DNA of 22,344 bases, taken from assembly GCA_022827165.1 (NCBI GenBank), contig JAJDTN010000157.1:1-22344 (forward strand), given 5' to 3'. How positions within the stretch are numbered: the stretch's first letter is position 1; each line of letters starts with the position of its first letter. Source of the DNA: Candidatus Latescibacterota bacterium. Its GTDB lineage: Bacteria; Latescibacterota; UBA2968; UBA8231. Shown in pieces: positions 15,086 through 22,344 of this stretch. The notes under the pieces are model-generated. The model worked only from the letters and a program-made list of their open reading frames with translations. It ran no database searches and was not told where the DNA came from. The translations under genes were made by a program, and so were the position numbers.

Positions 15086-16315
15086 ATGGACCCCTACCCG
15101 ACCTATCTCTTCGTCAACCCGCGGGCCTACCCCCCGCCGGAGTACGGTCCGGCGCAGCAGGCGTTGCTGAATCGCCAGGCCTTCGCCGACGTGGAAGCGG
15201 AGGTGACGCGCTTCCCCGGGTACGAGCCGACGCCGCTGATCGCGCTGGACGGTCTCGCCTCGGCGAACGGTGTCGAGGGCCTGTGGTGCAAGCACGAAGG
15301 GCATCGGTTCGAGGTGGGCAGCTTCAAGCCGACGGGGCCCGTCTACGCGATGCTCTCCGTGTTGAAGGGTGAAGTCGCGAAGGCCACCGGCGCGGAGACG
15401 GTCACCACACGGGACCTGATTGAGGGGAAGCATGACTCGGTGACGAGGGAGATCACCGTCTCGGCGGCGACATCGGGGAACCACGGGCGGGCCCTGGCCT
15501 GGGGCGCCCGCATGTTCGGCTGCCGGTGCGTGATCTACATGAACGACGGGGTCAGCGCCGGCCGGGAGGAGGCGATCGCCGCTTACGGCGCGGAGGTGGT
15601 GCGCGTGCCGGGGAGCTACGATCGAACCGTGCAGCGCTCCTACGCGGATGCCGAGAGGCTCGGCTACTTCCCCATATCGGATGAGAAGTCCACGGAGTAC
15701 CCCCACATTTCGCGCGACATCATCCAGGGTTACGCGATGGTGGCGGACGAGATCGTTCGGCAGTTCAGCGGCGGCCGGCCGCCCACGCACGTCTTCGTCC
15801 CCGGCGGCGGCGGCCGCCTGGCAGCTGCCACCTGCGGCCACTTGTGGGAGCGGTACGGGACCAGGCATCCGCGGGTGGTCGTCGTCGAGCCGGCCAACTC
15901 CGCGTGCCTGTATCACAGCGCCCTCGACGACAGGGCCGCAACCCTCGGCGGCGACGGGCGGTCGGTGATGGACGGACTGGTGGTCGAGGCCGCCTCGCCC
16001 CAGGCGTGGGAGATCCTGAGGGCCGGCGCTTTCGCCTTTCTCGCGATTCCCGACGAGGCCGCTGTCGATGCCATGAGGCAGGCGGCGGCCGGTGTCGGCG
16101 GCGATCCCCCGCTCGTCATCGGCGAGACGGGGATCGCGGCGTGGGCGGGATTCCTGGCCGCGATGCGTGACGAGAATCTGCGGCAACAGCTCGGACTCGG
16201 TGCCAGCAGCCGCGTGGTCGTCATCGCCACCGAGGGGGCCACCGATCCGGAGGTCTACCTCAACCTCGTCGGCAGGACTCCGGAAGCGGTCCTGGCGCAG
16301 GAGGACTCCGAATGA
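15086..16315 (+). CDS. Diaminopropionate ammonia-lyase-like PLP enzyme (fold type II)
   Basis: 409 residues, the length of diaminopropionate ammonia-lyase (DpaL), which converts 2,3-diaminopropionate to pyruvate and ammonia. PLP lysine K81 lies in SFKPTGPVYAM (79-89). TSGNHGRALAWGAR (129-142) and the phosphate-binding GGGGRLAAA (240-248) are intact. ISRDIIQGYAMVADEI (208-223) and ETGIAAWAGF (347-356) are typical of the DpaL branch rather than of threonine dehydratases. D199 matches the catalytic Asp of the enterobacterial enzyme, but S130 replaces the second Asp (DGNHG becomes SGNHG), so the substrate or its stereochemistry may differ. The stop overlaps the next ATG by 4 bases (ATGA). Alternatives are a related beta-eliminating lyase or a serine/threonine dehydratase. 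Confidence 0.85.
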   Translation: MDPYPTYLFVNPRAYPPPEYGPAQQALLNRQAFADVEAEVTRFPGYEPTPLIALDGLASANGVEGLWCKHEGHRFEVGSFKPTGPVYAMLSVLKGEVAKATGAETVTTRDLIEGKHDSVTREITVSAATSGNHGRALAWGARMFGCRCVIYMNDGVSAGREEAIAAYGAEVVRVPGSYDRTVQRSYADAERLGYFPISDEKSTEYPHISRDIIQGYAMVADEIVRQFSGGRPPTHVFVPGGGGRLAAATCGHLWERYGTRHPRVVVVEPANSACLYHSALDDRAATLGGDGRSVMDGLVVEAASPQAWEILRAGAFAFLAIPDEAAVDAMRQAAAGVGGDPPLVIGETGIAAWAGFLAAMRDENLRQQLGLGASSRVVVIATEGATDPEVYLNLVGRTPEAVLAQEDSE

Positions 16316-17679
16316 GCGATCCAGTCCTCCAGGGCCTGATCCCGGAGATCGAGCGCCTGGCGCAGACCAGGGTCGCCGAACACAGACTCCCCGGCATGGC
16401 CCTCGGCATCGTCCGCGACCAGGAGCTGGCCTGGTTCGGCGGGTTCGGCGCGGCGGATCTCGATTCCGGCGCAACGCCCACCGATGGGACGATCGCCCGC
16501 GTCGCTTCCGTCACCAAGACGTTCACCGCCACCGCCATCCTGCAGTTGCGGGACCAGGGGCGGCTCACGCTGGAAGACCCGCTGGCGCGGCACGTCCCCG
16601 AGTTCGCCGCGGCCCTCGCCGTCCGCGGCGACGTGGAAGGCGTGACCCTCCGGCGACTGCTGACCCACCGCTCCGGGCTGGTCACCGAGTCGCCGACCCA
16701 CGGCTGGGCCGCCCTCGACTTCCCCAGCCGGGAGGAGATTCTGGCGAAGCTGCCGGAGACGGGGATCGTCATCCCCCAGGACTCCGCCTTCAAGTACTCG
16801 AACCTCGCCTTCGGCTTGCTCGGCGAGGTCGTCTACCGGGTCACCGGCACGCCCTACACGGAGTACGTCCACACCCACATCATCGAGCCCCTCGGCCTGA
16901 CCTCCACTGTATTCGATCTCACCGACGAGCTGCGCCCCCGCTTCTTCACCGGCTACAACCCGTCCCCCTACCAGGACCGCCCCGAGCGCGCCCCCTATGC
17001 ACACCTGAAGGGGATCTCGGCCGGGGGCCAGCTGCACTCCACCGTGAGCGACCTTGGGAAGTGGGTGTCCTTCCAGTTCCGCGGCGGCGCGCAGGTGCTC
17101 GAGCGCAGGACCCTGCGGGAGATCCAGCGCCCCCAGTACGTCGAGCCCGACTGGTCGGCGGGACAGTGCATCGGCTGGCGCGCCACCCGCATCGGCGACC
17201 GCGTCCATCACAATCACGGCGGCGGCATCCACGGCTTCGCGACCCAGGTGTGGTACAACATTCCGGGCAGGACGGGGGTAGTCCTTCTGATCAACATGTG
17301 GCCCCCTCACGGCGGCCTGGAGACGGCGCAGGAGGTCCTGGAGATGGTGCTGAACGCCGACGAGGCGGCGCCGTCCGCACCGGAACCGCCGAGGCTCGAG
17401 CCGACGCCGGAGGCGTTGCGGCGGTTCGTCGGGTACTACCGCGCCGAACCCGGAATCGACGTGAACATCGAGTGGCGCGACGGCGCCCTGCGGCTGGTCC
17501 CCCACGGTGGCTCCGCACTCTCGCTGCATGCCCCGGCGATCCTCGAAGCGACGGGCCAGGAGCAGGAGTGGGTGGTCCGCGGGGGCCGCGCCGCCGGAGA
17601 GACGGCCCTCTTCACGTTGGATGAGGGCAGGGTCGTCAGCTATGAGTTGGGAGCTCTCGTGTTCAGGAAGCTGGTGTGA
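16312..17679 (+). CDS. Beta-lactamase-fold serine hydrolase (PF00144, class C type)
   Basis: 455 residues. The nucleophile motif SVTK is at 66-69, the YSN motif at 162-164 (FKYSNLAFGLLGEVV) and the third motif HGGG at 302-305 (HNHGGGIHGFAT). It therefore has the complete catalytic set of the esterase, D-aminopeptidase, PBP4-like and class C beta-lactamase family. A C-terminal lipocalin-like extension (from about 385, LRRFVGYYRAEPGIDVNIEW) is common on such proteins. There is no signal peptide, so it acts in the cytoplasm, unlike true beta-lactamases. It is coupled on both sides by 4-base overlaps to the ammonia lyase and a phosphoesterase. This suggests it opens an ester, amide or peptide bond of the same substrate; that role is inference. 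Confidence 0.9.
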   Translation: MSDPVLQGLIPEIERLAQTRVAEHRLPGMALGIVRDQELAWFGGFGAADLDSGATPTDGTIARVASVTKTFTATAILQLRDQGRLTLEDPLARHVPEFAAALAVRGDVEGVTLRRLLTHRSGLVTESPTHGWAALDFPSREEILAKLPETGIVIPQDSAFKYSNLAFGLLGEVVYRVTGTPYTEYVHTHIIEPLGLTSTVFDLTDELRPRFFTGYNPSPYQDRPERAPYAHLKGISAGGQLHSTVSDLGKWVSFQFRGGAQVLERRTLREIQRPQYVEPDWSAGQCIGWRATRIGDRVHHNHGGGIHGFATQVWYNIPGRTGVVLLINMWPPHGGLETAQEVLEMVLNADEAAPSAPEPPRLEPTPEALRRFVGYYRAEPGIDVNIEWRDGALRLVPHGGSALSLHAPAILEATGQEQEWVVRGGRAAGETALFTLDEGRVVSYELGALVFRKLV

Positions 17680-18716
17680 GGACCTTCCGGCTGTGGGCGG
17701 GCGGGGATGCGCACGTGGGCACGGATCTGACCCGCGGCCATCGCCGCAGCCTTGCGGAGGCGATCCTGCAGGCCGAACACGGCGGCGCCGAGGGCGGTCC
17801 CCCCTTCGAGTGGGACATCATGCTCGACATCGGGGACCTGTCGGGTTCGCAGACGCCGCCGGATGACGAGGAAGGGGAAGAGGTGGTGCGGCAGTATGGC
17901 GCGTCGACCCTGCATCCCCGGGAGGACTTCTACAACATCGTCGGCAACCACGACGCCAGCGGCCCGGACGAGCCGTGCCAGTGGTGGTTCCGCAAGTGGG
18001 TGGATCCCACCGGGGAGCACACCGGGCATTCCGGCGTTCACGCCCACCGAAGGCCCTGGCCGGTGGAGGGGACCTGGGAGCGGTACTCCTTCCAGGTGGG
18101 GAACATCCTCTTCCTGGCCATGGGCGACCGCAACGACGGCGGGCCCCCGGTGGGGCGGGGCGAGAGAGGCGGGTACCCCGCGGGCGCGGTGACGCGGGAG
18201 ACCTTCGAGTGGTGGCGAGAGAAGGTCGAGCAGAACCAGGACAAGATCATCGTGACCGCCCACCACCACATGTTGAAGGAGACGACCGTCGCCTCCGGCC
18301 CCTGGGAGGGGGTCGACGGCGGCTACCACGGCCGCTTCGAGGACGGGGCCCCCGTGGGCGCGTCGTATCTCCATTTCGTCGGGGGAGAGCCGGATGCGGG
18401 AGCCTTCGAGTCCTACTTGGAGGCGCACCCGGGCGCCATCGACCTCTGGCTCGGAGGGCATACCCACACGAACCCGGACGACACACACGGCGGGCGGTCC
18501 CACGTGGAGCGGAAGTGGGGCGTGACATTCGTGAATGTGTCAGCCTTATCGAGATACCACGGACGGAGGAACATCTCCATGAGCCGGCTGTTGACGTTTT
18601 CGGAAGGAGCGGCGGAGGTCGACATCAAGTGCTACCTCCACATGAGCGACTACGCGCCCCAAGGGTGGTACGACAAGGCGGAGAGGACGGCGCCGCTGAG
18701 GATGCCATTCTCATGA
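17676..18716 (+). CDS. Calcineurin-like metallophosphoesterase
   Basis: 346 residues from a GTG start overlapping the previous stop (GTGA). The metallophosphoesterase blocks are in order: GGDAHVG (9-15, D11 and H13), DIGDLSG (51-57, D54), VGNHDA (89-94, N91 and H92), TAHHHML (194-200, H196) and GGHTHTN (260-266, H262 and H264). These are the ligands of a two-metal site. Family members cleave phosphomonoesters or diesters. No signal peptide is seen, so it is probably cytoplasmic. The neighbours include two further phosphoesterase families. A 4-base ATGA overlap leads to the PHP gene. The specific substrate cannot be read from the sequence. Confidence 0.92.
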   Translation: MRTFRLWAGGDAHVGTDLTRGHRRSLAEAILQAEHGGAEGGPPFEWDIMLDIGDLSGSQTPPDDEEGEEVVRQYGASTLHPREDFYNIVGNHDASGPDEPCQWWFRKWVDPTGEHTGHSGVHAHRRPWPVEGTWERYSFQVGNILFLAMGDRNDGGPPVGRGERGGYPAGAVTRETFEWWREKVEQNQDKIIVTAHHHMLKETTVASGPWEGVDGGYHGRFEDGAPVGASYLHFVGGEPDAGAFESYLEAHPGAIDLWLGGHTHTNPDDTHGGRSHVERKWGVTFVNVSALSRYHGRRNISMSRLLTFSEGAAEVDIKCYLHMSDYAPQGWYDKAERTAPLRMPFS

Positions 18717-19675
18717 CCTTCGAGATTGAAGGGCGGGACAAGGTTGGGCCGATCCGGTTGGCCATCGACGCCGACAACCAGTTCGAGGGCGGGGGCCGCT
18801 GGCTCCGGGGCGGCCTGCACAGCCACGTGGCGCAGATGGGCGAACCGGAAGCGGTCTGCCACCACTATCGAGGATTGGGCTTCGACTTCCTCGCCACCAC
18901 GGACTACCTCAGCATCACGCCCATGCCCGAGGCGACGGAGTCGTTCTTCACGATTCCGGGAGCGGAGGTGTTCTGGCCGGAATACGACGACCTGATGCAC
19001 ATCATCTGCCTCGGCCTGCAAGAGGTGCCGCGGCCCCTCGACGGCACGGTGGAGGACGTGGCCCGGCTGGCGCGCGACACCGATGCGCAAGGCGGTCTGG
19101 CGTTCCTGCCCCATCCTGCCTGGAGCGACTATACCTGGGAGAAGGCCCTCACCCTGGCCCGCTCCGGCCTTTCGGGTTTCGAGCTGAGCAACCGGCTGGC
19201 GTGGCAGATCAACGGCAAGGAGCGGGCCGAGGAGTTGTGGCAGATGCTCCTCAACGCCGGGGCCCGGCTGCCCGCCATCGGCGTGGACGATGCCACCGTG
19301 CTGGAGGACGCGGCGGTGACGGGACAGACCTGGACCGGCGCGCTGGTCCGCCGCCCCGGGGCGGAGGGAGTCCTGGAGGCGATCCGGGCCCACCGCACCT
19401 ACGCCAGCGAGGGGCCGGAGATCCGCGGCATCCGCATGGAGTCGCGGGGAGCGATCGTCGTCGAGTGCAGTCCGTGCACGGCGTGTCACGTACGCTCCAT
19501 CGGTTTCGGCGTCCGCAGCGTCCAGTCGAAGACGCCGGCGGAGCGCTTCGAGGTCGACCTGACCGTGGACGGCTACCGCATGCAGGACTGGGTCTTCGTC
19601 TGCCTGGAGCAGGAGAACGGGCGGCGGGCCTGGTCCAGCGCCATCCCCGTCCGTGTAGAGATCACCCGTCTGTAG
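18713..19675 (+). CDS. PHP-domain metal-dependent phosphoesterase-like protein
   Basis: 320 residues. PHP-type metal ligands appear in order: GGLHSHVAQ (33-41, H36 and H38), ATTDYLSI (61-68, D64), PGAEVFW (82-88, E85), MHIICLG (95-101, H96), LPHPAW (132-137, H134) and GVDDAT (190-195, D192 or D193). PHP proteins hydrolyse phosphoesters such as histidinol phosphate or nucleotide 3'-5' links. The beta-rich C-terminus (about 240-320) holds a CSPCTAC cluster. The start overlaps the previous stop (ATGA). It is cytoplasmic by prediction. The substrate is presumably the operon's shared compound. Confidence 0.9.
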   Translation: MTFEIEGRDKVGPIRLAIDADNQFEGGGRWLRGGLHSHVAQMGEPEAVCHHYRGLGFDFLATTDYLSITPMPEATESFFTIPGAEVFWPEYDDLMHIICLGLQEVPRPLDGTVEDVARLARDTDAQGGLAFLPHPAWSDYTWEKALTLARSGLSGFELSNRLAWQINGKERAEELWQMLLNAGARLPAIGVDDATVLEDAAVTGQTWTGALVRRPGAEGVLEAIRAHRTYASEGPEIRGIRMESRGAIVVECSPCTACHVRSIGFGVRSVQSKTPAERFEVDLTVDGYRMQDWVFVCLEQENGRRAWSSAIPVRVEITRL

Positions 19676-19683
19676 GAGGAGCG

Positions 19684-20388
19684 ATGGTTGTCAACGTGGC
19701 CCACCGGGGGGCGTCGGGTAACTACCCCGAGAACACCCTGCTCGCATTTCGGAAGGCGGTGGAGATCGGTGCCGACGAGATCGAGCTCGACCTCCACTCG
19801 ACAAAGGATGGCCATCTTGTCGTCATGCACGATGGCACCGTGGATCGAACGACCGACGGCACGGGGGCGATCGGAGAGATGACACTGACCGAGATCAGGG
19901 CCCTCGATGCCGGGAAGGGCGAGCGTGTGCCCACGTGGGAGGAAGTGTTGGACCTCGTGCAAGGCAAGGTCGGACTGAATGTCCATCTGAAGGAGGGAGG
20001 CGATGCGGACGGCGACTACGAGCGCAAGGTCGCAGGGCCGCTGCGCGACTTCGGGATGGTGGAAAATTCCGTCGTGACCTGCAGGGACGAGAGCGTCGGG
20101 ATCTTCGCCGCGATCAACCCTCGGATCGAGTGCCGGATCTTCCGTGCCAACCGCACGCCGGAGGAGTACATCCGCAAGTCGGCGGAGATGGGGCTGCGGA
20201 CGATGCAGCCGGGGCGGGACATCACGACCCGGGAGTTCGTCGAGAAGGCCCACGCGGCGGGACGGATGGTGCACGTCTTCTATGCGGACACCCCCGAGGA
20301 CATGCGGGCCTTCATCGTCATCGGCGTCGACGGGATCCTGACGAACTACCCGGAGCGCCTGAAGGCGGTTCTGGCGGAGGCCGAGTAG
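19684..20388 (+). CDS. Glycerophosphodiester phosphodiesterase (GDPD) family protein
   Basis: 234 residues, a compact cytoplasmic GDPD that hydrolyses glycerophosphodiesters to sn-glycerol-3-phosphate and an alcohol. Key motifs are HRGASGNYPENT (7-18, H7 and R8), DEIELDLH (31-38, E34 and D36) and VVMHDGTVDRT (46-56, H49). GRDITTREFVEKAHAAG and VFYADTPEDMRAF complete the barrel, and GVDGILTNYPERL closes it. The usual glutamate of the (N)IE(I/L)K strand is replaced by histidine (LNVHLK, H101), which may affect a metal ligand. AGGAGGAGC gives a strong ribosome binding site, and the gene starts 8 bp after the PHP stop. It ends the operon, convergent with the next gene at 8 bp. A different phosphodiester headgroup is possible. 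Confidence 0.93.
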   Translation: MVVNVAHRGASGNYPENTLLAFRKAVEIGADEIELDLHSTKDGHLVVMHDGTVDRTTDGTGAIGEMTLTEIRALDAGKGERVPTWEEVLDLVQGKVGLNVHLKEGGDADGDYERKVAGPLRDFGMVENSVVTCRDESVGIFAAINPRIECRIFRANRTPEEYIRKSAEMGLRTMQPGRDITTREFVEKAHAAGRMVHVFYADTPEDMRAFIVIGVDGILTNYPERLKAVLAEAE

Positions 20389-20396
20389 CCGATCCC

Positions 20397-21440
20397 CTAT
20401 CTCACCAGCTGCCAGCCCGAGGCGTCAGCGGCCAGCGCGGTGTGCCCCTTGTGCTGGTCGCAGATCCGGTGCATATCCTCGATCGTGTCGAACCAGCCGA
20501 CGATGTGGGCGGCACTGAAGGAGTCCCCCGCCTTCACCGGCTTCCCGTGAATCTCCTCGATCATGACGATGATGCCTCCGGGCCGCTGGCTGCACCAGGC
20601 CTCGTAGACCACCGAGGGCTCGAGGGTCATCCCCGCCAGCCAGGGACCGTGCTCGCCCGTCCGCATGTCCCGCGGTCGGTAGGCGCGGATGAAGTGCTCC
20701 GGCGTCGTGTGCAAGTCCCGCCGATAGCCGAACTTCAGGTCCGGCGGAAAGGGGGTGAAGAACTCGCTGGAGGGGATGCGCACTCCCTTGGGTCCGCCCA
20801 GGTAGCTGAGGTAGATCTCGCTGAAGGAATCCCCCTTCTCGTGGCGGACACAGCCCGGCATGTCCCCGCGGAGGAAAATCTCCGGCGAGTCGTTGACACT
20901 GTCGATCCGGTCCATGAGGACGAAGAACCGCTCCCCCCTGGGGAAGACGATCCGCTGCGTCCAGCGCGATCCGGCCTGGCGTCCGGGGGCGGCGTACTCG
21001 AACCGGTACGTGGTCGTGACCGCCACGAAGTCCGCCCCCTGGATCACCTCCGGCTGGACGGGCTTCATCCGGTGGCAGAGCTGCGGCCCCTCGACCATGC
21101 GCTTGCGGTGGCTGCTGCCGTGAGACATGCGCGTGTAGTACCGCCGCTCCGGGTCGGTTTCGTTCTCGTACCACGAGTACCGGCCCACACCCTCCCCGTC
21201 CGGCGCGATCACCCGATCGCCGTACTCCTCGTCGCTGCCCGCTTCCATCAGCCAGTCGACGACCATCAGGCCGTCGCCGATCTCCCGGAAGCCGGTGGCC
21301 CTGTCGAGGAACGATCCCTTCTCGATGCCGGTCATCCAGTGCCCGGGGTCTTTCTTCGGGATGACCGCCTCGAGTCTGTCGGTCTCGATCCTGATGGCGA
21401 GATCGCTCTCTTCCACGCTCGCCCATGCGGTCTCCTGCAT
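20397..21440 (-). CDS. Uncharacterised beta-rich protein
   Basis: 347 residues from ATG 21440, chosen because GGAGGAG lies 6 nt upstream; the frame extends to 21593 but lacks a ribosome site there and overlaps the divergent gene. There is no signal peptide. The sequence is strand-rich (LAIRIETDRLEAVIPKKD, FVAVTTTYRFEYAAPG, RWTQRIVFPRGERFFVLMDR, GIIVMIEEIHGKPVKAG), reminiscent of galactose-mutarotase-like or lyase beta-sandwich domains, but no catalytic motif is recognisable. Conserved-looking histidines occur in MSHGSSHRKR, HTTPEHF and GEHGPW. The GDPD gene converges on it from the other side. I do not recognise a named family. Confidence 0.8.
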   Translation of the reverse strand: MQETAWASVEESDLAIRIETDRLEAVIPKKDPGHWMTGIEKGSFLDRATGFREIGDGLMVVDWLMEAGSDEEYGDRVIAPDGEGVGRYSWYENETDPERRYYTRMSHGSSHRKRMVEGPQLCHRMKPVQPEVIQGADFVAVTTTYRFEYAAPGRQAGSRWTQRIVFPRGERFFVLMDRIDSVNDSPEIFLRGDMPGCVRHEKGDSFSEIYLSYLGGPKGVRIPSSEFFTPFPPDLKFGYRRDLHTTPEHFIRAYRPRDMRTGEHGPWLAGMTLEPSVVYEAWCSQRPGGIIVMIEEIHGKPVKAGDSFSAAHIVGWFDTIEDMHRICDQHKGHTALAADASGWQLVR

Positions 21441-21453
21441 TGATCGCTCCTCC

Positions 21454-22344
21454 ATGAGTGGCTTCACGATTCCTTGCCTCGCGGCGCTGCTGCTCCTGGC
21501 CCCCGGCGCCGCCCCGGGCTGGGAGTGGTCCTCGTACGCCGCCGACGCCGCCAGCACCCGGTTCGCGCCCCTGTCGCAGATCGACGGCGGCAACTTCCAC
21601 CAGCTGCGGGAGGCCTGGCGCTACACCGCGCCCGACCTGGCGATCTCCGCGGCCGAGGGCTTCGGGCCGTGGTGGAACAAGGGCACCCCCCTGGTGGCCG
21701 ACGGGGTGCTCTACTACGGCTCCCCCTTCTACGTACTCTGCGCCGTCGACCCGGACAGCGGCGAGGAGCTGTGGACGTTCGACCCCCTGGCCTGGGAGGA
21801 CGAGGGCTACAGGGGCACCTCCCGAGGCGTGGCGTACTGGCGCAGCGGCTCGCTGAAGCGGCTGTTCTACGGCACCGCCAGCGACCGCCTCTACTCCATC
21901 GACGCCGAGACCGGCCGACCCGACACGGCCTTCGGCGAGGGCGGCTTCGTCGACCTGGGGGAAGGCCTGCGGCGGCCCATCGACCGCGAGCGCTACTGCG
22001 TCACCTCGCCGCCCATCGTCTGCCGCGGCGTGGTGGTGGTGGGCGCCGGCATCGTCGACTGGCACGGTGAGCCGCCCGAGGAGTACTCCACCCCGGGCGA
22101 CGTGCGCGGCTTCGACGCCCGCACCGGCGAGCAACTCTGGGTCTTCCATACGGTCCCGCAGGAGGGCGAGGACGGCAACGAGACCTGGGAGAACGAGGCC
22201 TGGCGGAACTTCGGGCAGGCCAACGTGTGGTCGGCCATGAGCGCCGACGAGGAGCTGGGGTACGTCTACCTGCCGACGAGCGCGGCCACGCACAACTACT
22301 ACGGCGGCGACCGCCCCGGGGCCAACCTCTTCAGCCAGAGCCTG
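21454..22344 (+). CDS. PQQ-dependent dehydrogenase (quinoprotein), C-terminus outside window
   Basis: The frame is open from ATG 21454 to the right edge (297 codons). A short hydrophobic leader PCLAALLLLAPGAAP (7-21) suggests periplasmic export, though it lacks a charged N-region. The quinoprotein start WSSYAADAASTRFAPLSQID (25-44) follows. Propeller blades include GTPLVADGVLYYGSPFYVLC, VDPDSGEELWTFDP and RGFDARTGEQLWVFHTVP. The last part (ANVWSAMSADEELGYVYLPT, YYGGDRPGANLF) is typical of the soluble glucose/alcohol dehydrogenase-like branch that oxidises sugars or alcohols with PQQ. No membrane anchor precedes it. There is no Shine-Dalgarno, and the gap to the divergent gene is only 13 bp. 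An in-frame ATG at 21394 would add an arginine-bearing N-terminus and is a possible alternative start. Confidence 0.9.
   Translation, partial: MSGFTIPCLAALLLLAPGAAPGWEWSSYAADAASTRFAPLSQIDGGNFHQLREAWRYTAPDLAISAAEGFGPWWNKGTPLVADGVLYYGSPFYVLCAVDPDSGEELWTFDPLAWEDEGYRGTSRGVAYWRSGSLKRLFYGTASDRLYSIDAETGRPDTAFGEGGFVDLGEGLRRPIDRERYCVTSPPIVCRGVVVVGAGIVDWHGEPPEEYSTPGDVRGFDARTGEQLWVFHTVPQEGEDGNETWENEAWRNFGQANVWSAMSADEELGYVYLPTSAATHNYYGGDRPGANLFSQSL

Noticed and set aside
13659..17529. Long minus frames (442, 492 and 424 codons) opposite the catabolic operon
   Set aside because: The plus-strand genes show complete catalytic motifs and coupled starts; the minus frames are shadows.
1..22344. tRNA, rRNA, CRISPR array, insertion sequence or prophage
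   Set aside because: No cloverleaf-like, rRNA-like or regularly spaced repeat sequence and no transposase, integrase or phage protein was seen; the only longer repeats are the two NHL-FlgD paralogues.

Overview
This is a GC-rich bacterial window with densely packed genes on both strands. Its character suggests an uncultivated, FCB-type heterotroph. The two NHL-propeller proteins end in FlgD-like Ig tails, and there are a phytanoyl-CoA-dioxygenase homologue, a GH32/43-like propeller hydrolase and a secreted PQQ dehydrogenase. This gene style is familiar from Candidatus Latescibacterota and relatives, but that assignment is inference from gene content; no rRNA, tRNA or marker gene is present. 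No CRISPR array, IS element or phage gene was seen.

Layout. (1) 1-3830, minus strand: a defence- or addiction-flavoured block. A HigA-type antitoxin (3830-3492) precedes a frameshifted HepT/HEPN-like toxin remnant (3485-3026). Next come an AAA_14/DUF4143 ATPase (2918-1641) behind a perfect 16-bp palindrome and a GTGA-coupled NACHT/STAND NTPase that runs off the left edge (1650-1). (2) 4077-6742, minus: a PhyH-family oxygenase, an orphan 42-codon coding remnant, and a beta-propeller glycosidase-like protein. (3) 6942-7676, plus: an acetoacetate-decarboxylase-fold protein. (4) 7788-13662, minus: a four-gene set of a secreted alpha/alpha-barrel protein with an inserted beta-domain, an ankyrin protein, and two tandem NHL-FlgD paralogues. 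A leftover tail of a third paralogue lies upstream of the pair. (5) 13893-20388, plus: a tightly coupled six-gene catabolic-looking operon. It encodes an uncharacterised protein, a diaminopropionate ammonia-lyase-like PLP enzyme, a beta-lactamase-fold serine hydrolase, a calcineurin-like phosphoesterase, a PHP-domain phosphoesterase and a glycerophosphodiester phosphodiesterase. (6) 20397-21440, minus: an uncharacterised protein. A divergent PQQ-dependent dehydrogenase (21454 onward) runs off the right edge.

Two places look most likely to hold something undescribed. The first is the ATPase-NACHT couple with its palindromic, apparently leaderless promoter, next to toxin-antitoxin debris. The second is the operon that joins a fold-type-II ammonia lyase to an amidase/esterase-like hydrolase and three mechanistically different phosphoesterases; together they suggest dismantling of a phosphodiester-containing amino-acid conjugate. 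Long open frames antisense to these genes are common here and follow from the high third-position GC content; they were not annotated.
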